DNA of 54,611 nucleotides from Candidatus Uhrbacteria bacterium (lineage in GTDB: Bacteria > Patescibacteriota > Patescibacteriia > UBA9934). Positions within the stretch are counted from its first letter, which is position 1. The number at the start of each line of letters is the position of its first letter. The position numbers and the translations under genes were made by a program. The notes beneath the pieces were generated by a model, which was not told the origin of the DNA, ran no database searches, and saw only the letters and a program-made list of their open reading frames with translations. The stretch spans positions 1 to 54,611 of the forward strand of contig CALRHV010000006.1 in assembly GCA_943359525.1 (NCBI GenBank). The letters run 5' to 3'. Shown in pieces: positions 40,070 to 48,418 of the stretch.

Positions 40070-40468
40070 CTATCCTTTCGAAAGCAAAATCTCCAACAAA
40101 TTCCCATCCGGATCCAGGAAATTCGTAATCGTCCCGTAACTCATCTCTTTCGCTTCGTTCACAATCGGAACTCCCTGCTCTTTGAGATGAGCTGTCATCG
40201 CATCGAACTGTGCGCGATTTTCGGCAGCGAACTGAATCAGAACAGGATTTTCTTTTCGATACTCAACGTTCGCGTAATTCGCCCGATTCGTCATCGGTTC
40301 AATTGCGAATGTGAGACCACTTCCGGCGGAGAATCCGAACCAATGATCGTCATTGTCCTCGATTGGCTCTGCTGGTCCCATTCCAAGAACATCTCGATAA
40401 AACGAAACGAGCCGTTGCTGATCGTTCGAGTACAGATTCACGAAAGAGATGCGAGAAAAAAGCGACAT
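40070..40468 (-). CDS. VOC/glyoxalase-fold protein
   Basis: 132 aa. Two beta-alpha-beta-beta-beta modules: RISFVNLYSNDQQRLVSFYRDVLGM and the terminal TNFLDPDGNLLEILLSKG, typical of the vicinal-oxygen-chelate (glyoxalase I/bleomycin resistance) superfamily. Metal-ligand candidates are Glu in the last strand and His in DDHWFGF. Substrate unknown. It starts 1 nt after the xerC stop, so is cotranscribed. Confidence 0.85.
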   Translation of the reverse strand: MSLFSRISFVNLYSNDQQRLVSFYRDVLGMGPAEPIEDNDDHWFGFSAGSGLTFAIEPMTNRANYANVEYRKENPVLIQFAAENRAQFDAMTAHLKEQGVPIVNEAKEMSYGTITNFLDPDGNLLEILLSKG

Positions 40469-40469
40469 A

Positions 40470-41396
40470 TTATTCTTTTGATGGTTTTCCGTGAAACTTT
40501 GAGTATACGCGTTTCAATTCCTTATCGGTAATGTGCGTATACACCTGTGTCGTCGTAATCGATTCATGTCCGAGGAGTGACTGAACGGATCGGATATCTG
40601 CGCCGTTGCGAAGGAGGTCGGTAGCGAAGGTGTGACGAAGCGTATGTGGAGTGACGGCCTTTGTGATTCCGGCGAGGCGAGCGTAGCGATCAACGATACG
40701 CTGAACGGATCGCGGAGTAAGCGGGGCAGGGGATTCAACATTATGACGCGCACGATCATGGCGAACAAAAAGATAATCGGAAACATCGCGACGCCTTTCG
40801 AGATACGATTTCAAAGCCCGTTTTGCATCATCTGCCAGAAAAACCACACGATGCTTGCTGCCTTTTCCCTTCACCGTGAACTCCTCGCGCTTCAAATTCA
40901 CTTGGTCGATGCGGAGTCCGGCGCATTCCGATACTCGAAGACCGGTCGAGAACAACAACTCCAAGATCGCTTTATCGCGTAGTCCGACCAACGAATCGTC
41001 ACCATCGGGACCCGTAAGAAATCGCGTCAGCTCTTCCGGCTCAAGGAACGTGACATGCCGCGTGCCCTGTTTTGCGAGCTCGATCTTATCAGCAGATAGC
41101 GTCTTGATATCGCGCTTCGCCAAATATTTCAAAAATGCCCGCAAGGCGATGAGGTGATAATTTTGTGTGTTCTTTTGTAACGACTCCTCATCTCGCCCCG
41201 CAATGTCGCGATTCAGATGCAATCGATACTTTCGCACCATTTCCAGTTCAATCTCCCCCGGATTCGGCCACTTTGCCCATTCCGCGAAGCGATGAAGGTA
41301 AAAATTATAATTTTTCGTCGTTTTATCGCTCCTTCCCCGCTCAATCTCAAGATACTCACAAAACTCCCTCATCAAATCCTTCAACACCTTTGCCAT
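40470..41396 (-). CDS. xerC: Tyrosine recombinase XerC/XerD
   Basis: 308 aa. N-terminal SAM-like core-binding domain (FCEYLEIERGRSDKTTKNY) and catalytic domain with Arg in STGLRVSE, Lys in VKGKGSKHRVV, H-x-x-R in TPHTLRHTFATD, His/Trp position LGHESITTTQ and nucleophile Tyr in VYTH. All catalytic residues are present. The single Xer in the window could resolve chromosome dimers with FtsK. TATACT ends 8 nt before ATG 41396 (MAKVLKDLM), implying a leaderless start; track start 41429 would be upstream of the promoter. Confidence 0.92.
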   Translation of the reverse strand: MAKVLKDLMREFCEYLEIERGRSDKTTKNYNFYLHRFAEWAKWPNPGEIELEMVRKYRLHLNRDIAGRDEESLQKNTQNYHLIALRAFLKYLAKRDIKTLSADKIELAKQGTRHVTFLEPEELTRFLTGPDGDDSLVGLRDKAILELLFSTGLRVSECAGLRIDQVNLKREEFTVKGKGSKHRVVFLADDAKRALKSYLERRRDVSDYLFVRHDRARHNVESPAPLTPRSVQRIVDRYARLAGITKAVTPHTLRHTFATDLLRNGADIRSVQSLLGHESITTTQVYTHITDKELKRVYSKFHGKPSKE

Positions 41397-41404
41397 ATTC
41401 GAGG

Positions 41405-41410
41405 AGTATA
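41405..41410 (-). promoter_or_regulatory. -10 of leaderless xerC
   Basis: Minus-strand TTGC-TATACT, extended type, 8 nt before the ATG. Confidence 0.55.
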
Positions 41411-41458
41411 GCAAATTTTTGCGACACATGAGACATCACAAAGAAACATAGCTAATCC

Positions 41459-41487
41459 TAGACAAAAAGCGAGAAAACTGCTATAAT
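41459..41487 (+). promoter_or_regulatory. Promoter of small membrane protein
   Basis: TAGACA (41459-41464), 17 nt ending CTGC, TATAAT (41482-41487): extended -10, close to consensus. Confidence 0.7.
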
Positions 41488-41560
41488 TTCTCGTCACCCA
41501 ATTTGCGCGTGGCCCGTAGCTGGAGAGCTGTTTTTCGCACCTTTGGAGGTTTCCATACGG

Positions 41561-41815
41561 ATGTTCATCCGTCTCTGCTTCTACGCTCTCAGCCTGACGT
41601 TGCGTGCCGGAGCGATGTGTCTCGGCTCCACCCTGTTCCAGCTCTCCGTAACGAACCACGAGGAGGAGATCTCGAGCATTCTGCTCTTCTGGTTCTTCGC
41701 GGTCGTGATGATGTCGCTGGACCTCATGGCACGGCTCCTTCGTGGGGTTTGGGGAGAGAAAAAACAGAGCCTTCTGAAGGCTCTCCGCGAAGAAATCGGG
41801 GACGAAGACAAGTAG
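41561..41815 (+). CDS. Small two-helix membrane protein
   Basis: 84 aa from ATG 41561 (MFIRLCFYALS); GGAGG lies 11 nt upstream and the TTG used by the track is part of that SD. Hydrophobic helices at about residues 3-30 and 38-60, then a basic and acidic cytoplasmic tail (KKQSLLKALREEIGDEDK). Family not recognised. Followed by a long GCGCGTCCG/CGGACGCGC hairpin (about 41840-41886). Confidence 0.65.
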   Translation: MFIRLCFYALSLTLRAGAMCLGSTLFQLSVTNHEEEISSILLFWFFAVVMMSLDLMARLLRGVWGEKKQSLLKALREEIGDEDK

Positions 41816-41894
41816 GTCGACCCCAGATCTCCGACGCCGCGCGTCCGTTCCGCTGAAGCCGCCCTGGCCTCACGGTCCGGACGCGCTTCTGCTT

Positions 41895-42020
41895 TGAGAA
41901 CTTCCTTATTTTGTCTATTTTTGGCTTGCTTCGTCGTAAATTCGCTCACCGTACCGCGTAGTACGCCTCGCGAATGTACTCCTCACGCACCAAAACTAGC
42001 CTAAAATAAGAAAGTTCTCA
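41895..42020. repeat. CGTAC-hairpin element, copy E
   Basis: 126 bp. Ends TGAGAACTT...CTTATTTT and AAAATAAG...AAGTTCTCA pair; apex CGTAC-cgcgta-GTACG. It ends 125 nt before the rpsO start. Confidence 0.8.
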
Positions 42021-42145
42021 TTATCCATAATCTTGCCTTTTTCCCTTACTTCAGGTACACTTCTCCCCGTTAATACCCTCCGTTTTTCGTGGTTTCGGGG
42101 CTGAGCTCCCATTACTCCGATCAATCGGCTAACTATTTCAAGTCT

Positions 42146-42412
42146 ATGCTCGACAAGTCCTCGAAGGAGAAGCTCATTAAAAAGTTCCGAACACACGATT
42201 CGGACACCGGTTCACCACAGGTGCAGATCGCCATTTTGTCTACCGAAGTGAAGGAGCTCACGAAGCACCTCAAAACCCACCGCAAGGACTTTAGCTCCCG
42301 CCGTGGATTGGTGAAGAAAGTTGCAGAACGCCGACGTTTGCTGAAGTACTTGGAGCGCGAAAACGCTACCGCGTACGCAGAACTCATCGAGGCACTCGGT
42401 CTCAAGAAGTAA
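42146..42412 (+). CDS. rpsO: 30S ribosomal protein S15
   Basis: 88 aa, exact family length from ATG 42146 (MLDKSSKEKLI); the track start is 19 codons early. Core HDSDTGSPQVQIAILSTEV and THRKDFSSRRGLVKKVAERRRLLKYL are the 16S-binding helices. TACACT near 42057 is the likely -10. Flanked by hairpin elements E and F, F starting 5 nt after the stop. Confidence 0.97.
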   Translation: MLDKSSKEKLIKKFRTHDSDTGSPQVQIAILSTEVKELTKHLKTHRKDFSSRRGLVKKVAERRRLLKYLERENATAYAELIEALGLKK

Positions 42413-42417
42413 CAACA

Positions 42418-42540
42418 AGAACTTCCTCATTTGGCCTATTTTCGACTCACATCGTCGCAAAATCGCTCAACGTACCAAGAAGTACGCCTCGCGAATTTTG
42501 CTCCTCGTTCATCGAAACTAGTCTCAAATGTGAAAGTTCT
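42418..42540. repeat. CGTAC-hairpin element, copy F
   Basis: 123 bp. Ends AGAACTT...TCATTTG and CAAATGT...AAGTTCT pair; apex CGTAC-caagaa-GTACG. It could act as the rpsO 3' structure. Confidence 0.8.
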
Positions 42541-42628
42541 ATAGACATCCCGTGCACCGCATCGTGATACGATGTCGGTACACGGGATTTTCACTATTTA
42601 TCCGCGGCCCATTTTTCGCCGCCAATCT

Positions 42629-43456
42629 ATGGCACTCATCGACACATCAACACGCCGCGTCGGCGTTTTCATCGACGTTCAGAACATGTACTACAGTGCG
42701 CGCAACATTTACGGCGCAAAAGTAAACTTCGGCGCTATCGTCAAAGCCGCCGTCGGTAATCAGAAACTTATTCGTGCAATCGCATATACAATCTCGACCA
42801 AAACTGGAGAGGAGCGTCCATTCTTCGAAGCGCTTCAGGCGATGGGAATCGAACTCAACACGAAAGAACTCCTCGAATACGATAGCGGACACAAAAAAGG
42901 GGACTGGGACGTGGGCATCACCATCGACGTTGTTCGTATGCTCGACATGGTGGACGTTGTCGTGATGGTTTCCGGCGACGGCGACTACTGCGCACTCGCC
43001 GATTATGTGAAGAGTCGTGGCCGTATTTTCCACGTTGTCTCCTTCCGCGAGTCCACATCCGGCAAGCTCGTTGAAGTCGCCGACATCTACACAAACCTTT
43101 CGCAAGATAAAAAGGCGTTCCTCATCGGCAACACCGATCGACATCACACCCCGCAACATCATCTTTCTTCAACAACCGACACCTTCGACGATGTCATAGC
43201 CGAGCAAGTTGCGAACAAGGCAATCGAAGTGCCAAAAAAGGAGCAGCCTGAACGCGTCGCACCGAAACACGCGGCGCCAAAACAAATGAACATTCCGGCA
43301 GCACCAGCAGCATCATCGACGGCGCCAATGCCAATCGCACCGATGCGATTCAACAAAAAGCCTGAGACGCCAGCACAACAAAAGCCACAAGGCCGCGGTC
43401 GGCCACGAAAACAAGGGCCAAATCCAAACGTTCCACAGCTTCCGATGAATGCGTAA
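42629..43456 (+). CDS. NYN-domain (LabA/DUF88) protein
   Basis: 275 aa from ATG 42629 (MALIDTSTRR). The PIN-like NYN nuclease domain (about 8-165) has VGVFIDVQNMYYSAR, KGDWDVGITIDVVRML and VVVMVSGDGDYCALADY with the acidic metal ligands. The C-terminal about 100 residues are a Pro/Ala/Lys linker ending in a basic GRGRPRKQG tail that may bind nucleic acid. Probably an RNase. The gene is followed by GTCGAC-rich hairpin near 43462-43489 and then pnp, another RNA-degrading enzyme. Confidence 0.88.
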   Translation: MALIDTSTRRVGVFIDVQNMYYSARNIYGAKVNFGAIVKAAVGNQKLIRAIAYTISTKTGEERPFFEALQAMGIELNTKELLEYDSGHKKGDWDVGITIDVVRMLDMVDVVVMVSGDGDYCALADYVKSRGRIFHVVSFRESTSGKLVEVADIYTNLSQDKKAFLIGNTDRHHTPQHHLSSTTDTFDDVIAEQVANKAIEVPKKEQPERVAPKHAAPKQMNIPAAPAASSTAPMPIAPMRFNKKPETPAQQKPQGRGRPRKQGPNPNVPQLPMNA

Positions 43457-43587
43457 TCAAGGTGGTCGACCTCCCGTCGACCTCCACCATCACTCATTCA
43501 TAACCGAGTTTCGGCGTCGAACATCGAGCACTTCATCGCAATGTTGCGATCGAGTCCTTTTGTTTTGCGCCGTACTCATCATTCACT

Positions 43588-45777
43588 ATGGACACGCCAA
43601 CATTTCAGATGGAGATTGGAGGAAAGACACTCAAAGTTCAGGTCGGAAAGTACGCGCAGGCCGCAAACGGGAGCTGTACCGTGCAATACGGAAACACCGT
43701 CGTGCTTGCAACAGCTGTTATGAGCAAGGAAGCTCGTCCAGGAATGGGATATTTCCCACTCATGGTGGACTTCGAAGAGAAGCTTTACGCCGCTGGTCGT
43801 ATTAAAGGATCGCGATTCATCAAACGCGAAGGCCGTCCAACCGACGAAGCGGTGCTTGTTGCGCGCTTCATCGACCGCGCGATTCGTCCATTATTCGACG
43901 CTCGCATTGAAAATGATGTTCAGGTGATTCTCTCTGTCCTCGCCTTCGATGGTGAAAACGACGCCGATATTCCGGCACTCATTGGCGCATCACTCGCGCT
44001 TCATATTTCCGACATCCCGTGGAACGGTCCAATTGCGTCTGCTCGTGTAAACGATGTTGAGGGAAAGCTCGTCATCAACGGAACGTACGCACAGCGTGAA
44101 ACCGCAAACTTCGACATCGACGTTGCCGGAACGCCGGAGAAGCTCATCATGATGGAGGCTGCTGCAATGCAAACGCCGGAAGCAGATGTTCTCGCCGCAA
44201 TTCAATTCGGCCAGGAGTCTCTTGGCCCAGTGATCGCATTCATCGAAAAAATTCGATCTGAGATTGGAAAAGCAAAAATCGATCTCTTCACACCAAAAAA
44301 TGATGAGCAGAAAGCTGCCGTCGCGCGCAAAATTGAAATCACCAATCGTGCGAATGCCATCATGAAGCCTCTGATGCAGGAGCTCTTCCTCGACGCACCA
44401 AAGGCGACAAAGACCGACCGTGCCGTCGCGAAAGATGCGATGAAGAAGCGACTCGTCGAAACATGTAAGGCGGAAGGAATGGAGGATATGGACATCGCAA
44501 TCGCGAAGTCTGCATTGTACCCATTTATTGATTCAGAAATTACACGATTAATCCTCGACGACGGCAAACGCATCGACGGTCGCGCGATCAACGAAGTGCG
44601 AACAATCGTGTCCGAAGCTGGAGTTTTGCCGTGCGTTCACGGCAGCGGACATTTCATGCGCGGCGAAACACAGGTGCTTTCAATCACCACACTCGGCGCT
44701 CCAGGCGACAAGCAAACGCTCGACGGTATGGAACTCGTTGGTGAAAAGAGCTTCATGCATCACTACAACTTCCCACCGTTCTCCGTTGGTGAAGCAAAGC
44801 CGCTTCGTGGCGCTGGTCGTCGCGAAATTGGTCACGGCGCGCTTGCCGAAAAGGCGATCGAACCAGTGCTGCCGAAACTCGAGGACTTCCCATACTCGAT
44901 TCGTGTAGTCTCCGAAGTGCTCGGATCAAACGGCTCCAGTTCAATGGGATCAACGTGTGGAACAAGCTTGGCGCTTATGGATGCTGGAGTTCCGATTACT
45001 GCCCCGGTTGCTGGCGTTGCGATGGGCATGGCGAGCGACGGCAAGCGCTATCGCGTCATTACCGACTTGCAAGATCTTGAAGACGGCGAAGGCGGCATGG
45101 ACTTCAAGGTGACCGGAACCTCCAATGGAATCACCGCAATCCAGCTCGATACCAAAACCGACGGACTTCCTCACGATGTTGTCGTCGAGGCAATCACTGG
45201 CGCACGCATTGCTCGGCTGCAGATTCTCGAGGTGATGAAGAACGCAATTGCTGCTCCTCGTGCTGAACTTTCACCAACCGCTCCTCGCATCTTGAAGCTC
45301 CGAATTAATCCAGAACTCATTCGCGTCGTTATCGGCAGCGGCGGAAAGACTATCAACGAAATCATTGCAAAGACCGGCGTTACCGCGATCGACATCGAAG
45401 ACGATGGACTTGTCATGATCACCGCGGTGAATGGGGAAAGTGGAAAGGCTGCATTCGACTGGGTCACAAACCTCACTCGCGAGGTGAAGGCTGGTGAAAC
45501 ATTCGATGGGGAAGTCGTCCGATTGATGGACTTTGGTGCATTCGTCCAAATTCTTCCAGGAAAGGACGGAATGGTGCACGTTTCTGAACTTGCGCCTTGG
45601 CGCGTCGAGAAAGTCTCCGATGTGGTGAACGTTGGTGACAAAGTGAAAGTCATCGTAAATGAAATCGATGAAAAGGGCCGCATCAATCTCTCCATGAAGA
45701 AAGCTGAAGGTAACGTGTACACCGACGAAATGCGCGCAAAGGCGTCTACTTCAGCACCAAAGCCACGTAGCTCCTAG
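43588..45777 (+). CDS. pnp: Polyribonucleotide nucleotidyltransferase
   Basis: 729 aa, full length. Two RNase PH domains (first: GSCTVQYGNTVVLATAVMSKEARPG; second: VLPCVHGSGHFMRGETQVLS with catalytic-site Asp in SDGKRYRVITDLQDLED), KH domain with IGSGGKTINEI near 575-590 and S1 domain GEVVRLMDFGAFVQILPG near 636-655. It degrades RNA 3'-5' by phosphorolysis. Followed after 2 nt by a membrane-protein gene on the same strand. Confidence 0.97.
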   Translation: MDTPTFQMEIGGKTLKVQVGKYAQAANGSCTVQYGNTVVLATAVMSKEARPGMGYFPLMVDFEEKLYAAGRIKGSRFIKREGRPTDEAVLVARFIDRAIRPLFDARIENDVQVILSVLAFDGENDADIPALIGASLALHISDIPWNGPIASARVNDVEGKLVINGTYAQRETANFDIDVAGTPEKLIMMEAAAMQTPEADVLAAIQFGQESLGPVIAFIEKIRSEIGKAKIDLFTPKNDEQKAAVARKIEITNRANAIMKPLMQELFLDAPKATKTDRAVAKDAMKKRLVETCKAEGMEDMDIAIAKSALYPFIDSEITRLILDDGKRIDGRAINEVRTIVSEAGVLPCVHGSGHFMRGETQVLSITTLGAPGDKQTLDGMELVGEKSFMHHYNFPPFSVGEAKPLRGAGRREIGHGALAEKAIEPVLPKLEDFPYSIRVVSEVLGSNGSSSMGSTCGTSLALMDAGVPITAPVAGVAMGMASDGKRYRVITDLQDLEDGEGGMDFKVTGTSNGITAIQLDTKTDGLPHDVVVEAITGARIARLQILEVMKNAIAAPRAELSPTAPRILKLRINPELIRVVIGSGGKTINEIIAKTGVTAIDIEDDGLVMITAVNGESGKAAFDWVTNLTREVKAGETFDGEVVRLMDFGAFVQILPGKDGMVHVSELAPWRVEKVSDVVNVGDKVKVIVNEIDEKGRINLSMKKAEGNVYTDEMRAKASTSAPKPRSS

Positions 45778-45779
45778 GC

Positions 45780-47015
45780 ATGGAAATCGCACTCAACATT
45801 CCCATGAGTGCCAACCCCACCCGCCAGAAAATCTGGCGGGTGTTGCGCGTTGTGGGGATTCTCTTTGCCGCATGGAGCGTTGTTACAAGCGCTCGTCAAC
45901 TCGCCTTCGAATTCAGCGCGGTCCTTCCGCCGAGCGACGCCGTCGCCATTCGACTCATTCGCAACAACAGCACAGTCGCGCACCTCCGATCGCTCACAAA
46001 GGGAATGAATGTGGTTCCCGGCATCCCAATTTCACTTGCCGATGCTTTGAATGGCACCAGTCGCACACTACACATCTGGTTTTCCGCTAACGAAACCGTC
46101 ACGATGATTCTCGATCGTAAATTCAGCGATGATGAAGTGGCTGCAATAACGTCGTTTGGTGCGATAGTTTCTCGTGAAGGAAGCCTCACGATCATCTCAA
46201 ACAAAAAGATGGCCATACCAATCAATCAAAGCGTTCTCAAAAATATTCTTCCAACGTTGTTTTCTAGGGATTCCGCAACGCTTGCGCTCGGTGATAATCG
46301 AACAGACGTTTCGATCGAACAGGGAACAATCACACTCCACGGCACCGCCTTTCTTGCGGCGCCGAATATCGACGAGCCCACAACCATTCACACCGTCTTC
46401 GCTGCAGACATTCCTGCTTCAGACATCAATGCACTCGTTCCAAGAGCATTCACGCAAAACACGCCAGGTTTTTCATCGCTCTTCATGCTCGCTGCACAAA
46501 ATGGAGTCTCCGCACACATCAATCGTGATAGCGATTCTGCTACATACACACTCGCGATTCCGCTTACCGTCGAAACACAAGCCTTCGCAAACGAAAATTC
46601 ACTCACACAAATCGCAAAAGAACTCGTCGAGGTTCCAACAATCGACGGCGTCACCGCGTTTTTAGACGACGGCAGCGAAACAGTCGCCCTCCGATCTCGC
46701 GAGGAGGCGAATGTTCTTGTGCGAGACGAAGCACCGTACCGATTCATCACCGCAACGTCGTCGTATGGCACCGCATACATCACACAAACTCCAACGCTGC
46801 TCACCGTGAGCAATCATGTACAAAACACCAATGCCGCACAATCTCGTGCAGCGTCATGTCTTTCTGGCACAATCGCTTTTGCTCAGCCAAAACACCTTTT
46901 CACATCGCTCCAAACGAATACGTTTTATCAGTCCTCTCTTCTCTCGAACCTTCTCTGGCACGCTGATGAAATCGCGAGCACACTTTCTACAACGCGTATC
47001 TGCATTGGAAAATAA
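45780..47015 (+). CDS. Hypothetical single-pass membrane protein
   Basis: 411 aa, not recognised. A basic N-terminus and one helix (IWRVLRVVGILFAAWSVVTSARQLAFEF), then a long external region with repeated beta-strand patterns, Ser/Thr/Ala-rich, and two Cys near the C-terminus (ASCLSGT, RICIGK). It resembles pilus-associated or DUF3352-like extracellular proteins only in general composition. Starts 2 nt after pnp, so cotranscribed. Confidence 0.75.
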   Translation: MEIALNIPMSANPTRQKIWRVLRVVGILFAAWSVVTSARQLAFEFSAVLPPSDAVAIRLIRNNSTVAHLRSLTKGMNVVPGIPISLADALNGTSRTLHIWFSANETVTMILDRKFSDDEVAAITSFGAIVSREGSLTIISNKKMAIPINQSVLKNILPTLFSRDSATLALGDNRTDVSIEQGTITLHGTAFLAAPNIDEPTTIHTVFAADIPASDINALVPRAFTQNTPGFSSLFMLAAQNGVSAHINRDSDSATYTLAIPLTVETQAFANENSLTQIAKELVEVPTIDGVTAFLDDGSETVALRSREEANVLVRDEAPYRFITATSSYGTAYITQTPTLLTVSNHVQNTNAAQSRAASCLSGTIAFAQPKHLFTSLQTNTFYQSSLLSNLLWHADEIASTLSTTRICIGK

Positions 47016-47053
47016 TTCATGATATAGTTTACACAGTTCTTTCCACAATTCCT

Positions 47054-47329
47054 TTGCCACTTGGGAGATCGTTTTCCGAAACCCCACAAACTCGTTTCGG
47101 AAGACATCTCACTGCTGTACGGAGTGCAAAAGCATTAGGGCGTCCATGGATTGAAACAGGAATGTACGTTGAAACCATGCCAGCCCACACCCAAGTAGAG
47201 CAGATTCGCATATTGGAACATCCATCGCACAATGTCCGTGTGGTATTGCGTTCTCGTGGTCACCATTATCGTGGCCACAAGAATCCAATGCCCCATTGTC
47301 GGCTGAGTCTCGATGGTTCCTTCCCTTGA
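47054..47329 (+). CDS. Possible small hypothetical protein
   Basis: 91 aa if TTG 47054 is the start; the first ATG is at 47165 region (MYVETMPAHTQ). Arg/His-rich (ARTQ-type RSRGHHYRGHKNP). A TATAGT at 47023-47028 and a GAGGGCGT/ACGCCCTC hairpin directly at its stop support a real transcription unit, but no SD and no family match are visible. Could be a non-coding transcript instead. Confidence 0.4.
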   Translation: MPLGRSFSETPQTRFGRHLTAVRSAKALGRPWIETGMYVETMPAHTQVEQIRILEHPSHNVRVVLRSRGHHYRGHKNPMPHCRLSLDGSFP

Positions 47330-47394
47330 GGGCGTACCCGGGACGAAACTCTGCTCTAATGCACAGCTATAGCCCGAAGGACGCCCTCTTGCTA
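47328..47394 (+). terminator. Hairpin before dksA-like gene
   Basis: GAGGGCGT (47328-47335) with ACGCCCTC (47381-47388), then TTGCTATTTT. Confidence 0.6.
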
Positions 47395-47468
47395 TTTTCG
47401 CCTTCTTTCTCTATCCTCGAACGAACCGAGCGAAGGTCTCTCATTTCGCCTTCCCATCAAACTATTGT

Positions 47469-47837
47469 ATGAAAAAAGCATTCCTCACAGAAATGGAGGC
47501 TCGCCTCCGAGCAGAACGAGAAAAGATTGTTGGAGAGCTTGTTCGCGTGTCGCCACATGTTTCCGCCGGTGACGCCTTTGACGCAGACTACACCACACTT
47601 GGCGACAAAGAAGACGAGAGTGCCGATAAAGCCGCAGAAATCGGCGACAACCTTTCTCTTGAGAATGAGCTCTCCTCTGCGGTTCGCGATATCGACAGCG
47701 CGCTCAAGGCAATCGAGGTTGGCACATACGGCACCTGCAAGTACTGCAAGCAGCTTATTGACGAAGCACGCCTTCAAGTTCGTCCAACATCTACATCCTG
47801 CGTTGCGTGTAAAAAGACACTTACCCAAGAGATGTAA
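47469..47837 (+). CDS. DksA/TraR-type zinc-finger protein
   Basis: 122 aa. N-terminal coiled coil (MEARLRAEREKIVGELVR), middle acidic region (DKEDESADKAAEIGDN) and a C4 zinc finger CKYC...CVAC with the typical TYGTCKYCKQLIDEARLQVRP lead-in. Such proteins modulate RNA polymerase through the secondary channel. It is 23 nt upstream of lspA. Homologues of this length next to lspA are common. Confidence 0.87.
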   Translation: MKKAFLTEMEARLRAEREKIVGELVRVSPHVSAGDAFDADYTTLGDKEDESADKAAEIGDNLSLENELSSAVRDIDSALKAIEVGTYGTCKYCKQLIDEARLQVRPTSTSCVACKKTLTQEM

Positions 47838-47860
47838 TATCCGCATTGAGCTTCGGCTCG

Positions 47861-48418
47861 ATGTTTGGTTTTATGCGAAAGCCGGGTCTGACTATCGGTA
47901 CCATCGGAATCCTCGCGCTTGGCGTAGCTGATTGGGCAATGAAGCAATTCGCGATCACATATTTCGCCGACGGTCATTCAGCACATCTGCTTCCATTCAT
48001 CGATGTTGTCCTCCATCGGAATCCAGGCATTACTTTCGACATTCCGATTCCAATTTCGATCATCGCGATACTCACGATTGGAATCCTTCTTTTTCTCCTC
48101 GATCGTGTGTCGGTATCGTATAAAACCGATCTCGCGGTCACACTCGGCGCAGTCGCTGTGATTATTGGCGCAACGAACAATCTCGTCGACCGTCTCGTGA
48201 ATGGATTCACCACGGACTACCTCATGTTTTTCAATACGTCGATCATCAACGGATCAGATGTGCTTATCGTGCTAGGAGTCGGAAGCATTTTCTGGTACAC
48301 TCGAAGCAATCCCCACGCGCTGCGCAACTTTATTCAGCCGTCCCCGCCAAATTATGGCGTCATTTCGCGTCTGTTCTGCAGCATTGTTCGGTTTATCCGC
48401 AACTCCCGTCACCGTTGA
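47861..48418 (+). CDS. lspA: Lipoprotein signal peptidase-like protein
   Basis: 185 aa from ATG 47861; the track start is a TTG. Four membrane helices. Aspartyl-protease dyad of signal peptidase II: NNLVDRLVNGFTTDYL (first Asp) and NGSDVLIVLG (second Asp, with NGSD in place of NxAD). It would process the lipoproteins encoded at 11192 and 15931. The C-terminus is extended and overlaps comM by 65 nt in another frame. Confidence 0.85.
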   Translation: MFGFMRKPGLTIGTIGILALGVADWAMKQFAITYFADGHSAHLLPFIDVVLHRNPGITFDIPIPISIIAILTIGILLFLLDRVSVSYKTDLAVTLGAVAVIIGATNNLVDRLVNGFTTDYLMFFNTSIINGSDVLIVLGVGSIFWYTRSNPHALRNFIQPSPPNYGVISRLFCSIVRFIRNSRHR

